Assembly (NCBI RefSeq): GCF_019649055.1 | Contig: NW_026570440.1 | Coordinates: 1-64,000 of the forward strand | From: Paramacrobiotus metropolitanus | Taxonomy: Eukaryota; Tardigrada; Eutardigrada; Parachela; Macrobiotidae | Direction of reading: 5' to 3' | Length of the DNA stretch: 64,000 bases | Part shown: piece after piece, positions 36,350 to 47,663 of the stretch | How positions within the stretch are numbered: position 1 is the stretch's first letter | How the letters are laid out: each line of letters starts with the position of its first letter | The notes under the pieces: generated by a model | Told to the model about the DNA's origin: nothing | What the model saw: only the letters and a program-made list of their open reading frames with translations | Database searches by the model: none | Translations under genes and position numbers: made by a program

Positions 36350-36703
36350 CTTTTCGCTTCAACCTGCAATTATAAAACAATCCGTCATAGTAACCTTTTC
36401 CACGTCAATCTTTTCCATTCCTATCCATATCATGGCTTTTCTATCATTTTTACGCCTATTCCGCTACTGAGCTGAGACTTTCCTAGCTCCTGCTGCCCCT
36501 TTCTATCACTGTAACGTGGTGACCTTTCTCACGTTATCAGCACTTTCTGACTACTGTGACCTTTTCTATTAGTCTTATCACTGTTCAAATTAAACTCTTC
36601 ACGTTCCATTCCCGTAACACTTTCTCTTTCGTTTTTGTACTGTTTTATGCTTTTTCTGTAATATGCAGGGTTCATTACTCGCTGCATATTACACTCGTCC
36701 CGT

Positions 36704-38656
36704 TTACTCGGATTCCTTCGCCGGTGGTTTGTACGGCTTGAAGTCGATTCGACCATCTGGATTAATATGAAGCACTTCGTCTGCGATCAAGGCTTCGACG
36801 GCGTTCTTAATCCACTCTTTATCACTTTCAATATTCAACTCTCCCAATTCATAATTGACGGCCATGAAGTTCGAAAGGTCATTCCATGACGCTCCATTGG
36901 TACCGCCAATGGCGTCCAAAGCCACGTCTGTGATGGCTATCTTCCAGGCCTCCAGTTCCATTTTCAGTCTGGGCGTTCGTTCCTGACCCTGGTTCGGAAG
37001 GTAGTAGACGACTTTTATGTCCTTGTTGTATTTACATCCCAACTTTCCTTCCTTATATGCTCGTTTCAGGGCTCGTTCAGTCATGTTGAGTGACGACCTT
37101 CCGTTCGTATTTATTGCCACTTGTCTTTTCAAGTCTGTACCGAGCATTTCTTTTTCTCGAATGATCTGGAGCGCAGCCTGGACTTCGTTCCATGTACGAT
37201 TGTTCACGTCCAATGCTGGTCCTAGCGTGTAATCTGTAGCCTCCTTTCTTGGCGTACCGCTACTCTTCTGTGAGGATGCCGAATCCGTTGGGTCAGTTGT
37301 CGCTGTTTCGTCAATCCTCAGCTTTGCCAATGATCCTGATGATGACCCCGCCGATTTCGGTTCTGCTGTCTTCTTTTCCTCTTGTGGCAAAGTCTCATGA
37401 CCTCCCACTTCACCTGCTGACTTCGATCGCTTTTTCTCGAAGACTTCCTTTAGTGGTATGAACAATGATTTCTGAAACACCTGGCGCGCAGAGGCCGCTT
37501 CTGCTTCTGCCGCTGCTTTGTCCATCGGGAGCATGACCTTTTCTTTCTCCCGCTTTTCTCCCGAAGTCTCGTGACCTTTCGGTTGAACTTCTGCGGCGGT
37601 TCCAGATGTTTTCTGACCTTTTGACTGTTCGTCTTTTTCTGTCACAGTTCCAGAAGGAGCCGTTACTGTAGTATCGTCATCGCTTCCCGATTCCGAGTCC
37701 ATTGGTCCTTTTTTCCTCGACACTTTCGGGACTTGTGATTTCAGCCTCGCCGCTTCTTCTTCAGCCGTTTTCCGTGCAATCTGATCCAATATCGGAGTTG
37801 ACGGGTCTCCGCTCAATGGAACTGTGACCTTTTCCGTGTCCTGACTGTCAGACATATGACAGTGGATCTGTCTTTCCGGTGGTATCAAACCAACTCTCGT
37901 GTATCGGATTGGATATCCTTTATTTGCGTTTGTTGTAGCAAGGACATTCTGTTTAATCAGTCTCGGCAGTACACGCTCAGTTGCCGTATCGATTTCTTTT
38001 ATCATTCCGATTCCATCGTTCCGAACTGCGTTGATGTATTGGCTGATCCGGTGACTCGTTGACCCTAACGGGCTTGTCATCCCTGCGATTGCCCTTTCTA
38101 CTCGCATTGGGACGGCTTCGTTCGGCGTTGTCAGCGCTTTATCCGAACTAGCTGGTCTGAACAACTTGGCCTCATACGAAAAACTCCGGTGCTTCTGTAT
38201 AAGTTTTCCTGCGTTCCGCGCGAATTCCAATACGACGTCGAACTTTCGTTTAGTGAAGCTACGACGTTGTTTCTTCAAATATGTCTTCAGGCCCGCTTTG
38301 AATTTGGATGTCACCGATGCTGTTCTTATTCGTGTGAAATTTTTCTCAGCTCCGTTATACGCGTTGATGATTTCATCGACCGTGGTCAAATTATCATCAT
38401 CTGGACCATCAAATTCTTCATCCGAGGTGAAGTCCAGTTCGCTCTCTCCATCTGGTTCAGTATAATTAACCAGCGCCAATGCATCGATTTTCGTAACTGT
38501 CTTGCCCTTTCCTTTGGTTTTAACGGGTTCGCTCTTTGCTTTTTTCCCTTTATCCAAAGCCTCCGCTAGACTTCTTGGTTCAGTAGTCCTTGATCGTGTC
38601 GTTTTCGAATCCGTATGTGACCTCGCACTAACCGTCGAAGTGCTTGGAAGGCTCAC
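36704..38656 (-). CDS. Giant element ORF i: 650-aa protein of unknown function
   Basis: ATG at 38656, 28 nt after the end of ORF h. Acidic N-terminal stretch (DFTSDEEFDGPDDDN), a helical central domain of about 200 residues (KFKAGLKTYLKKQRRSFTK and following), a disordered Lys/Glu/Ser middle, and a globular-looking C terminus (WNDLSNFMAVNYELGELNIE). Also open to its end without lesions. Composition and AAAGGTCA content match the rest of the element, so it belongs to it rather than being a captured host gene of recent origin. Confidence 0.6.
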   Translation of the reverse strand: MSLPSTSTVSARSHTDSKTTRSRTTEPRSLAEALDKGKKAKSEPVKTKGKGKTVTKIDALALVNYTEPDGESELDFTSDEEFDGPDDDNLTTVDEIINAYNGAEKNFTRIRTASVTSKFKAGLKTYLKKQRRSFTKRKFDVVLEFARNAGKLIQKHRSFSYEAKLFRPASSDKALTTPNEAVPMRVERAIAGMTSPLGSTSHRISQYINAVRNDGIGMIKEIDTATERVLPRLIKQNVLATTNANKGYPIRYTRVGLIPPERQIHCHMSDSQDTEKVTVPLSGDPSTPILDQIARKTAEEEAARLKSQVPKVSRKKGPMDSESGSDDDTTVTAPSGTVTEKDEQSKGQKTSGTAAEVQPKGHETSGEKREKEKVMLPMDKAAAEAEAASARQVFQKSLFIPLKEVFEKKRSKSAGEVGGHETLPQEEKKTAEPKSAGSSSGSLAKLRIDETATTDPTDSASSQKSSGTPRKEATDYTLGPALDVNNRTWNEVQAALQIIREKEMLGTDLKRQVAINTNGRSSLNMTERALKRAYKEGKLGCKYNKDIKVVYYLPNQGQERTPRLKMELEAWKIAITDVALDAIGGTNGASWNDLSNFMAVNYELGELNIESDKEWIKNAVEALIADEVLHINPDGRIDFKPYKPPAKESE

Positions 38657-38683
38657 TTCCGATGCCTCCGATTCACGCGAAGT

Positions 38684-40843
38684 CTACCGTTTCGCTTTTT
38701 CGCGGATCTGTTTGTCCTTACGCTCTTTTGGCGTGAATGCAGAGATGACGATGGGGACAACTTGTTTCACTGCTATGACCTTTCCTTTGGGTTTTGACGG
38801 CTCTGCTGTAGCCGATTGGATAACTTTCTTTGAATTCGTAGGTGTCGATGACCTTTCTTCAACTTCGCCGACTGACTCGTCCAATATCTCAACATCATGA
38901 GACGCTGGTTCATCTCTTTTCTTTGATCCTTCCCTTTTCTTCATTCCGGTGCTTGTGCTATCGCTTTCATCACCGCTCTTTTTCTTCTTATCTTCTTCCT
39001 CCTGTCGTTTCTTCTTCTCTTCTTCTTCCCTTCGTTTTTTGAGGAAATCGCCTTTCTTAACCTTCTCGCGGTTCATAGCTTCTTCCAGTTTTGGCGCTTT
39101 CCTCGGTCTTGACTGCTTTTGAGGGCTTTTTGTGTTTCTCCGCCATTTCCTCATCTGAGTCTTCTTCTTCAGCTGAGTCCTCATCTTCCGACTCTGGTTC
39201 AACATCACCAGGTGGATTAAATGGGCGCAGTTTGGTTCGTCACACTGAAGGTGATCATGGCTTCCTTGGGCAATCTCGAGTACTCTTTGTAGCGAACGTC
39301 TGGCCCCTCCGGTTTCAGTTACGTTTGCCGATGTGCCCTGCGCCTCTTCCGTCTCTCCGGCTCCGCCTTCTTGTGCCGGGGGCTGAATTTCCAAGTGCGC
39401 TGTCTCTTTCAGCTGTCCCTGTGAGACGACCTCCCACAAAGGGTTTTTCTTGGCGTCATAAAACACCGTTTTGTACGATCCATCTTCCATTCGTCTTGTG
39501 AGTCGGAAATGCGCTTCGTCGATCTCCGCTCGATGCCTCATCATGCTGATCAATGTACTCGCTTGAACTACGGCATCTGTTCGGTCACTTTCAGGTATCA
39601 GATCCCATAGCTGCTCAATGGCTGCCTGATTCGCGGTTCGGGCGCTTTCCTCTGATACATCCCATGGAGCATATGGAATCGGGTCTCCTGTTATCGGATC
39701 AACTATCACTGCAGTTATGGTTTCCTGAGCTTCTCCGTTACCAGCAAAAAGTCTGAGGGTGACCTTTCTACTTGTCGCCTCTGTATATCTCAGGACCGAC
39801 TCATAATCATCTGACGATCGTTTCTTCGGATCTGGATCCGCCGTCGGTTTTGAGCGAGTTCTCTCTTTGGTCAACAATTTGCCGTCCGTTGTGTATGTAT
39901 ATGCCAAGTGGTCGTCATTTGTGCCCACTTTGATACGGATCCATGCATCTTCTTCAGTCGCAACTTTAGATACCACGTGTTTCAGCATCTGAATGAGAAC
40001 CCTTGGATTATGACGTTCTTCTGGGGGAATAAACTGTAGCGCCTCGTTGACTACCGTTTTTGACTCTTCCCCAATGGCATCCTTGACTGACCTATCCGCG
40101 AGGGGATTATACGAGTCGATCTCTTTGTTCGTTTTCTTATCGACTATTCGTGCCGTAACCTTTCGTTCTTTATGGTCTTCCCCAGTGTATTTGGCCGTAA
40201 AACTTCTGCACTTCGGGAATCGGATCTGACCTTCTGTTCCGGACGGCGTGGGTGGTACACTCTTTCTACCCACTGGGACTGGTCCTTGTGGCTTAACCGG
40301 CGGTGCTTTAGTCGTCGTGACCTTTTTGGTACGCTGCTCCTTTTTGTCAGTTTCTTTTGGGCTTGTCGTCGGTGGTCGTACTCTTTTTCCACTTTTCGCT
40401 GTCCCGCTAGACGGTTCCGTAACCGAACTGGTCCGTCCTCGTGTTGATCCTGCAGTCGAGCTGGCCCGTGACCTTTCTGCTCGTTCAGTTAATTCGGCAT
40501 CAATCTTTCTCTTTGTTGCCAACAGGTCCTCGTCCGTCATTTCATCGACCGGGGCGTCCTTTTCAGCTATTGGTTTGGATGGTCCCGCGACGCTGGTAGT
40601 CGGCGTCTGTCTTGTTTCTGGGAACACCTTGAGATATCTAAGGATCTTTTCGACAGTCTCCGGCCACCTTCTACCTTTTATTGTCGGATGATATTGCCAC
40701 ATCGATGCAACTTGGATTGCGTATTCCTTGCGCTTTGCTTCAACCTGTTTCGTCTTATCTTTCATGGCAATGTGGCATGGTTTGATAACAGCTTCCAAGC
40801 TGATTAACTTTCCATACCATGCGTGTTCGTCTTCAACTCGCAT
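38684..40843 (-). CDS. Giant element ORF h: 719-aa protein, two similar central segments
   Basis: ATG at 40843, but the open frame runs upstream to overlap ORF g. The N-terminal 80 residues look folded (WQYHPTIKGRRWPETVEKIL), then comes a Ser/Thr/Lys-rich linker. Two central segments share a layout: VTARIVDKKTNKEIDSYNPL and ITAVIVDPITGDPIPYAPWD, each followed by a helical block, suggesting an internal duplicated domain. The C terminus is a highly charged Lys/Arg/Glu coiled region. No known family recognised. Confidence 0.6.
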   Translation of the reverse strand: MRVEDEHAWYGKLISLEAVIKPCHIAMKDKTKQVEAKRKEYAIQVASMWQYHPTIKGRRWPETVEKILRYLKVFPETRQTPTTSVAGPSKPIAEKDAPVDEMTDEDLLATKRKIDAELTERAERSRASSTAGSTRGRTSSVTEPSSGTAKSGKRVRPPTTSPKETDKKEQRTKKVTTTKAPPVKPQGPVPVGRKSVPPTPSGTEGQIRFPKCRSFTAKYTGEDHKERKVTARIVDKKTNKEIDSYNPLADRSVKDAIGEESKTVVNEALQFIPPEERHNPRVLIQMLKHVVSKVATEEDAWIRIKVGTNDDHLAYTYTTDGKLLTKERTRSKPTADPDPKKRSSDDYESVLRYTEATSRKVTLRLFAGNGEAQETITAVIVDPITGDPIPYAPWDVSEESARTANQAAIEQLWDLIPESDRTDAVVQASTLISMMRHRAEIDEAHFRLTRRMEDGSYKTVFYDAKKNPLWEVVSQGQLKETAHLEIQPPAQEGGAGETEEAQGTSANVTETGGARRSLQRVLEIAQGSHDHLQCDEPNCAHLIHLVMLNQSRKMRTQLKKKTQMRKWRRNTKSPQKQSRPRKAPKLEEAMNREKVKKGDFLKKRREEEEKKKRQEEEDKKKKSGDESDSTSTGMKKREGSKKRDEPASHDVEILDESVGEVEERSSTPTNSKKVIQSATAEPSKPKGKVIAVKQVVPIVISAFTPKERKDKQIREKAKR

Positions 40844-40908
40844 GTGGATTCTGTAAAGGTCACGGCATTTCCGATTGAAGTCGCGGATGGCTTCTAAGTC
40901 GGCTTCCG

Positions 40909-41697
40909 TCAGTTTTTCCTTTTATCCACTATTAAATTCAGGTTCGGGTCATCATCTCTCAAGTCCAAAGGAAGCTTCGGTGCGTATTCATGTATTGAGG
41001 GTTCGCCTGTGGGCGTAAGCCGTAAACCATCTGGTCCAGTCTGATCCAAATTGGGACCCAGTGACGGTAAAATGCCTCTCGGTCGCCTTCCTCCTCTGTG
41101 TGGCGAATTACGATGAGGGCGCTGCGCTCCAAGTTGCTGCGGTGTTCTCATGCGAGGCGCTCCGATGTCCGACAGTGACAAGCCTCCCGTCTCCGGAAAA
41201 GGTGGTAATATCGGGGATGACCTTTGTGATCGCGCTGGAGTTACCATCATTCCGCCGAATCCTCCCTGTCCCGTAAATCGGCTCGGTGTAGTCTGTTGCG
41301 GTGGCGGCATCAACATTCTTGCCGGTCCCATTATCACCTGTGAGGGTCCCGACGGTGGAGTATACGATCCCGGGTACGGTTCATAAGGGGTGCCCGTTAC
41401 TTGTCCCGAATACTGGGTTCCGGCAGGTGAGCCGTGGTGCACCCAGCTAACCGTGTCCTGGTAATTCATCTGCTGTCCTGGATCGTGATACACGTAATAC
41501 CCTTGGTCGCCGTAGTAACCTCCTTGAACTGTTCCAGGTTCATTCTGAGCCGTTCCCGCTGACGACGTCGATCCCTCACCGTATGAGGTGTCGTAACCGT
41601 ATTCACCTTCCATTCTTATAGGTGTCGATGCTTTTAATGGGTTTCCAATACTTTCCGAATCAGAATTATCCGAGTTTTGCCGTTCCAGTCTTTCCAT
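40909..41697 (-). CDS. Giant element ORF g: Gly/Pro/Tyr/Gln-rich 262-aa protein
   Basis: First ORF 3' of integrase, ATG at 41697. Prion-like composition: Gly, Tyr, Gln, Ser and Pro (VQGGYYGDQGYYVYHDPGQQ), then proline-rich with Met. It resembles neither a typical env nor a known enzyme. No signal peptide or transmembrane segment is seen, which argues against an envelope gene. The next ORF's open frame starts at the end of g in the -1 frame. Role unknown. Confidence 0.55.
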   Translation of the reverse strand: MERLERQNSDNSDSESIGNPLKASTPIRMEGEYGYDTSYGEGSTSSAGTAQNEPGTVQGGYYGDQGYYVYHDPGQQMNYQDTVSWVHHGSPAGTQYSGQVTGTPYEPYPGSYTPPSGPSQVIMGPARMLMPPPQQTTPSRFTGQGGFGGMMVTPARSQRSSPILPPFPETGGLSLSDIGAPRMRTPQQLGAQRPHRNSPHRGGRRPRGILPSLGPNLDQTGPDGLRLTPTGEPSIHEYAPKLPLDLRDDDPNLNLIVDKRKN

Positions 41698-41825
41698 TAA
41701 CTGTGCTTAGCTTCTATAAAAATGAAACAATAAAGGTTAACTTTTTTGCACAGTGGTGACCTTTCTTTTTGCCTTCCCAACTCCTATTTTTAATCTAATG
41801 TGACCCCTTATTTATGTCTATGTGG

Positions 41826-43876
41826 TTATTTGTTCTCGCGTCCTTTAGTTATCCGATCAAGAAGTTCCTTCTCGGTTGCATCCTCAGGTTCGCCTTTTTG
41901 GGTCAGTAGTTCCGTAGGAGTTGGTTTCTTCTTCTTCTGCTTGACCTTTCGCTCATTGATTGCTTTCGCTATATCGCGGCCCAATTGTTCAGCTTTTGAT
42001 TTGACCGCCTCTATTTCCTCTTCTCTCTTTCTTATGAGGTCGTTCTCATTGCCGGTAGCAGTGCGTGGTTCGAAAAAATTCGAATCGCGCTCTGATATCT
42101 CAGCGCCAGTTCGCTGTTTCGGAAGGTCATCCTTATCTCCGGTAGCAGTGCGTGGTTCGAAAAAGGATTGTTGCAAGTCCTTTTCGGAAGTACGCTCTGG
42201 TACTTTGAAACTCGGTTCGGTATCTTTTTCCAGTGACCTTTCTGCTAAGTTTCCAGCTTCTGCGTTCAGCTTTATCGTAACTGCCGTTTCGAAATCCTTA
42301 TCCTCTTTCTTTTTTCTTCCTCTTTTGTTTCTCGGTTTATCTCCGTTTAACGTATTCGTTTGGCCTTCTCCCATTTCGGGTAGCGGAGGTGGTTCGAAAA
42401 ATGGCTTCTGTTGTGTAACTGAGTCATTTTTCGGACTCCGCTCTGATTCGTCTTCTTTTCCGCTAACATTCTCCATTTCAGGTAGCAGAGGTGGTTCGAA
42501 AAATTGATTGGTACCATTTTTCGAAGCATGCTCGGCTTCTTCCGTTTCTTTTTCGTTCAACGTTCGTTGCGAATTTTTCTCGTCGGGTAATGGCGGATGC
42601 CATGGTTTCAAGCGATCAATGGAAACTACTTTTAAGTCTGCTTCTTTCTTCGGGTTCTGTTCAATGACCTCGGCTTCGTTTGGTCGCGGGAAACTGAGAA
42701 TCTTCCAAACTTTATCGTACTTCGATTTAAAGTCCGATTGGTTTTCTTTCTTCCCTTGTTTCGTATCCTTTGGTAATCGTATCAATACAAAATCTCCCAT
42801 TTTGAAGTTCGGTTCCGATTTCTTCTTATTGTAAATTTCCGCGTTTTTCTCATAAGCGTCTTTGATGTTACATCTCGCAACTTCTTCAGCAAAGGTCAAG
42901 TTTTTTTTCATGGTCTCAACCCATTCATCTGGAGTGCCATAGTCATCCGGTATATTCGTTTTTGTGACCACATCCTCCGGCATTGTCATTTCTCTGCCGT
43001 GTAGCATATAGTATGCTGAATATCCAGTTGTGGCGTGCACAACTCTGTTCATTGCCGAAATAACATATGGAAGGTACTTATTGAACTTTCTTTCGTTTCC
43101 CGCTTTCAGGTATTGCGCCAAGCCGTCCGCAATTGTCTGCATCTGCCTTTCAACTTGGCCTTGACCTTCTGGGTGATATGCGGTTCCGAATGTGTGTTTA
43201 ATCTTAAACACATTGGTGACCTTTGCCAATACTTCAGCTGTAAAGTGTCGTCCGCGATCCGTATGCAGGATGTGCGGTGCTCCGTGTACCAATATCACGT
43301 GCTTCACGAACACTTTAGCGAATTCTTTAGCCGTTGCTGTCTTCATCGGTACCGCAATCACATATTTCGTCAGTTGGTCGATAAACACCGCTATGTACTT
43401 GTATCCGCGTTTCTTCGTTGGTAACAGCGGTCCTTTCAGATCAGCGTACACTCGGAAGAACGGATGTCCAACTTTAATCTCTTGCAATTTTCCGGGTGGG
43501 CATTTCCTCGGTGTTTTGCGGAACTGGCAACCTTGGCACGCGAGTATGTAATTCTTCACGTCTGTACTCATCCTGTCCCAGTAATATCGTAGTCGGATTG
43601 CAGATAATGTCTTTCAAATCCCAGATGTCCTGCTGCTTTCTCGTCGTGCAATGCGTGGATTATCGCTCTTCGCATTGACAACGGTACGACATATGACCTT
43701 TCAAGTTTCCCATTTTTATCTTTTACTCGGTACAATATGCCGTTCCACAACTGGTAATGCACTTCGAATTTCGATCTTGTTTCCGCGTCTGGTAGATGTT
43801 CCAATTCGTCTATGATCATTGCCAGATGAGGATCTTTCAACTGTTTATTGCGCAATTGCAAGTTCGAGTCATCCAC
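41826..43876 (-). pseudogene. Giant element integrase with long disordered tail
   Basis: Two pieces: 43876-43568 (zinc-binding HALHDEKAAGHLGFE region) and 43571-41826. A single missing base in an A run near 43610-43620 separates them. The second piece supplies CQGC zinc ligands and the catalytic triad D44, D105, E141 (spacing 35 between the last two) in YADLKG, HTDRGRHF and GQGQVERQ, numbered from its first Met. The core would be fully typical of Gypsy integrase. The last 300 or so residues are Lys/Glu/Asn-rich with four FFEP modules, far longer than a usual integrase tail. Confidence 0.85.
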
Positions 43877-43928
43877 TTCTTCTTCATCACCTTGCAGGTT
43901 AACAATGCGGACTGTCGCTGTACTGAGT

Positions 43929-45023
43929 TCATTCCAATCCTTTGATGACCTTGCAGCGTGGTAACGGTTTGTACCTCTTTTTCGTCTGTTTTGGGAATCT
44001 CAGCAGTTTGATCGGACATTCGTTCAACGCTTGTGCCACTTTATCCGTTTCCCAAAGGTCATCTCTATTCTCCGCTCTATCATCAAGTCCTGTGACCTTT
44101 CCATTCTGCATTTTAGATTCCGCGTCAAGTCCGGTGACCTTTAAGTCACTGACCGTGGGCAACCAGCTTTTCACTCGGTTCACTTTCGCTTCGTTTTCAG
44201 CCGACTCATTCGCCGTAACTGAAGTGACCTTTAATCGTCTCTCTCTCTGTTCCACCATCTGCAGGAACAGCTGTCCAATTTCAATTGCTGGTTCTTTCGT
44301 GTCAAATTCCTTCTTGTAGTCCTCGAAATTTGGAATCTCATCAAATTCCTCCTCTTGGCATGTTGGCCCTTCAATCGGCGCTCTCGATAACGCGTCCGCA
44401 TTGTCACAGTACTTTCCCGGTTTGTATTCAATTTTAAACTGATGACCTTGTAATGCCATTGCCCATCGTGTCAAACGCGGGTTCATTCCTACTTTATTCG
44501 TTTCTGACCTCAGCAAGTTCGTCAGCGCCTGATGATCCGTCCTTACGGTGAATTCTGCGTAATCGATATACGGCTTAAATTTCCTGACAGCGAACACTAC
44601 TGCCAGAAACTCCCATTCCGTTACACCGTAATTTTTCTCCGCTCTATGTAGGACGCGACTGGCGTACGCGATCGGATGTCCATCTTGTGACAGTACGGCT
44701 CCGATTCCTTCTTTGCTCGCGTCGCATTCAATGACGGTCGGTTTTGCGGGGTCAAACTTTGCCAGTACTGGACCTTCACACAACAACTTCTTCAAACTAT
44801 TGAACTCTTCTTCATGTACTGGAGTCCAGTCCTTTTTCACGTGTTTATCTTGTCTCAGCAACTCATACAAGTGGCAAGTCTTCTGTGCGTATCCCATTAT
44901 GAACTTGCGATAATAATTCGCCAGTCCAAGGAATGACCTTAACTGCCTTTCTGTTTGAGGCCGTTTAAATTCTGAGACCGCGGTGAGTGACCTTTTCGGG
45001 GTCCATTCTGATTCCATCTTCAC
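43929..45023 (-). pseudogene. Giant element pol: connection and RNase H
   Basis: Continues pol after the 4-bp duplication. The RT thumb/connection (RQLRSFLGLANYYRKFI) is followed by RNase H with its acidic residues in VIECDASKEGIGAVL, GVTEWEFLAVVFAVRKF and TVRTDHQALTNLL, then NADALSRAP. The tail of about 140 residues leads toward integrase. AAAGGTCA copies here appear as KVT tripeptides. Confidence 0.85.
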
Positions 45024-46815
45024 TGAGTATGTGACCCAGAAATCCCATTTGTCTCATTCCGAATTCGCATTTCGTTGGTTTTATTGTGAATCCCGCTTCG
45101 ACCAGGCTCATTAGGACGTTTCTCAGGTTCTGCATGAAGATCGCCCAAGTCTTTCCGGGGAAGATAACGTCATCAATGTACCCGAAAACGCAACCCTTTC
45201 TTTTTGCTTTCGAGAGAACTTTATCCATACACAATTGAAATGTTGCTGGTCCATTGCAAACTCCAAATGGCATTCTTTTAAACCGGTACATTCCATCTTG
45301 TGTTACAAAGGTCGTCTTATTGATTGACGCTGGGTCCATTGGAACCTGCCAGAATCCACTTTGTAGATCCATTTTTCCGTAATATTTGTTGCCTGCGCAC
45401 GCGTCGAGCAACTCATCTGGGTTCGGTAGCGGGTAGTTATTCTTTCTCGTCAGCTTATTAAGCATGATGTAATTGACACAAAATCTGGTTCCCATTGTTC
45501 CGTCGCCATTTTTCTTTATCGCAAATACGACTGGGAAACTCCACTCGGCGTCTGACGGCTCAGTTACATCTTGTGCCAACATCTCTTCGATATGCTTCGT
45601 TATAAACTCGCGGCCTGTCCAACTCGTTCTGGCCGGGTTGCATTTAACTGGTTTCGCATCTCCCGTATCGATTACGTGGGTGACCCCTTTCACATCTCCA
45701 TACGGTTTCTTTGATGTGGGTAAGACCTTCCAGAATTCCCAGAACGCGTTATACACATCATTCTTCTGTTCTTGGGTAAGGTCAGGTCCTAATTTCAAAT
45801 TTTCGATTATCTGTGTAAGTTCAGCTTTCGTTGTATCATCCACCTCAGGGTCCTCGAGTACGTTCTTTACTGTCCCTGCGTTGACCTTTACATTTTCCAT
45901 ATGTTCATACAGCTCAACGTAGCCGAGAAGCTGATTTTTCTTCACAATCCGGTATTTGCTACTATGATTCGCAATGACGATTTCGAAGTATTTTCCTCTG
46001 TGGTCAGTCACTCCTGCCAACGGTTGCACTTCAGTTTCCACTTGTGGGACCGGTGTAAACATCAGCTTGTTTTGGGCTGGTGCATATTTTCCCATCTTGA
46101 CCTTTACCCTTGTGCAGTTTGACGGTTTCAATTTAATTCTTTGATCACTGTAGACTTTAATCACATCTTTCGACATTCTGTCTTTTTCCACTTTCAACCT
46201 TCTGACTTTAATATCCTTTTCTTTTTCCTCATCTACTTCGTCATCCTCATCCAAGTCCATTAAATCCTCTTGCTCCGAAAGGTCACTTACACCTGAATCT
46301 TCCGAAGTTGTTGAGTTATCACTTGAACTCATCCACTCTGAATCTGAGTTACTGCTCTCATATTCTTGTACAGTAGCTTGACCTTTGTTAGCTTTTTCGA
46401 GTGGGCGTTCGTCAACTCCTTCGTCTTCTGATGAAAGATCACTTTCGTTTTCCCGCGAATCGCTAAGTTTTTTCGCTTTCGAATTTTTGAGCAGAGGTTT
46501 GTCCCCTTCTTTTGCCTTTCGTCCGTTTTGTGCGGCAACTCTTGGGTGACTCCTTGCTACCCGGATTTTCGTTGGTGACCTTTCTGATTGTTCGGAGTTT
46601 GCCCTTTCTTCGTCCGATTTTGACTTTTCCCATTCATTTATTTCTTCAAGGCTCGTTAATGGCTTTTCGGTCAACTCGACCGGCGGACATTCCTCACCGT
46701 TATCGAGTGACCTTTCCCCGTTTTTTGCCTCCGTTACTGGGTTTTGTTGTTCATTCGATATCCTCTCAACTTCCTCTTTGAACTTCTTCCACATTTGTCC
46801 TCTATCTGTTAACAT
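44965..46815 (-). pseudogene. Giant element pol: acidic N-terminal region and reverse transcriptase
   Basis: Listed from the first ATG (46815), but the frame is open back to 46920. An acidic, Ser-rich N-terminal part of about 220 residues precedes a linker typical of Gypsy pol. Reverse transcriptase follows: THVIDTGDAKPV entry motif, RFCVNYIMLNKLT, GKMDLQSGFWQVPM, RMPFGVCNGPATFQ and the catalytic GYIDDVIF. I see no aspartic protease D-T/S-G motif before it. The frame is broken near 44990 by a 4-bp TCAC duplication, after which the connection to RNase H continues in another frame. By conserved motifs the RT would be functional apart from this lesion. Confidence 0.85.
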
Positions 46816-46874
46816 CCGTGCGATGTCGAAAGCCGACTTTGAACTTTCTTCCGTTTCGTTCGATCCTCCTTCGA

Positions 46875-47600
46875 CTATCTCTTCAACTGGTTCTCTTTCC
46901 CTGTTTCTTTTGCTGTCCCCTTATCAACTTCATCCTGTTGAACTGTTTCGTAACCTTTAGGTCGTTTAGGACCAACAAAGATGCAGTTTGCCATCAGCTC
47001 TTCGGTGACCCATTCATCATTTGGAATCGTTTCATACATGCACCATGTATCACCGCCTCGTTCGGGGTAGTCCACTCCATCTGGATCTGGTGCAAAGGTC
47101 ACCTTTTTCTTTTGCATTAATCCCGGTAGCCTTCTTTTCCGGGTTACTTGTAGTTCTCGCATCTCTTTTACGTCGAATTTGGGGATTTCTTCCTCGAATT
47201 TCTTCCAGTATTTCTCGAATGCTTTTTCGTTTCCCTCTTTTAACGCGTTGTAGTATACTTCAAGTGATTCGTAGACAGGTGTACCAAGTCCTGCCGGGAA
47301 GATAATCGTCCTTCCTTCACCTTTATACATGTGGTTCACACGGAAGTCCCAGAAAAGGTCAACTCTCGCTTCTTCCCACATTTCTCCTTCTTCGGTCATC
47401 TCTTCTATCTCTCGTTCAAATCTTCTTTCTGTTGCTACCGGATCGAGAGGATCTTGGATTCCTTTCTCGACCCGTTGCAACCAATGGTTTAGCCATCTGC
47501 CTCTTCCGATTATAAAACTTTCCACGCATGACAACCACGTTCGATATCTATTCCAATGATACCGTTCGATGTGTGGTTTCCACATTTCGTTTGTCCGCAT
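46875..47600 (-). CDS. Giant element ORF d: Trp-rich 241-aa protein, candidate capsid
   Basis: Same frame as ORF c after a single TGA. Helix-rich and well-ordered by composition: many Trp/Tyr/Arg (HIERYHWNRYRTWL, WLNHWLQRVEKG, VDLFWDFRVNHMY) and no low-complexity tract until the tail. Lying directly upstream of pol, it is the best place for a capsid domain, but I cannot match it by eye. Its end overlaps the open pol frame by about 44 nt (46877-46920) in the -1 frame, the usual gag-pol arrangement of Gypsy elements. Confidence 0.55.
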   Translation of the reverse strand: MRTNEMWKPHIERYHWNRYRTWLSCVESFIIGRGRWLNHWLQRVEKGIQDPLDPVATERRFEREIEEMTEEGEMWEEARVDLFWDFRVNHMYKGEGRTIIFPAGLGTPVYESLEVYYNALKEGNEKAFEKYWKKFEEEIPKFDVKEMRELQVTRKRRLPGLMQKKKVTFAPDPDGVDYPERGGDTWCMYETIPNDEWVTEELMANCIFVGPKRPKGYETVQQDEVDKGTAKETGKENQLKR

Positions 47601-47663
47601 GATGCTTTTCTCTTCCTTTTGGGCATGACCTTTAAGGTCTGCTAATGCGGCGTTACATTTCGG

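Noticed and set aside
40905-40925. Possible -1 frameshift site GGAAAAAC at the ORF g to h overlap
   Set aside because: The A run is one short of the canonical A-AAA-AAC heptamer and both ORFs can also be explained by an indel; kept only as a note.
43568-43574. Overlap of two integrase frames that looks like a coupled stop-start
   Set aside because: The protein motifs on both sides belong to one integrase domain; a missing base in an A run is a simpler explanation than two genes.
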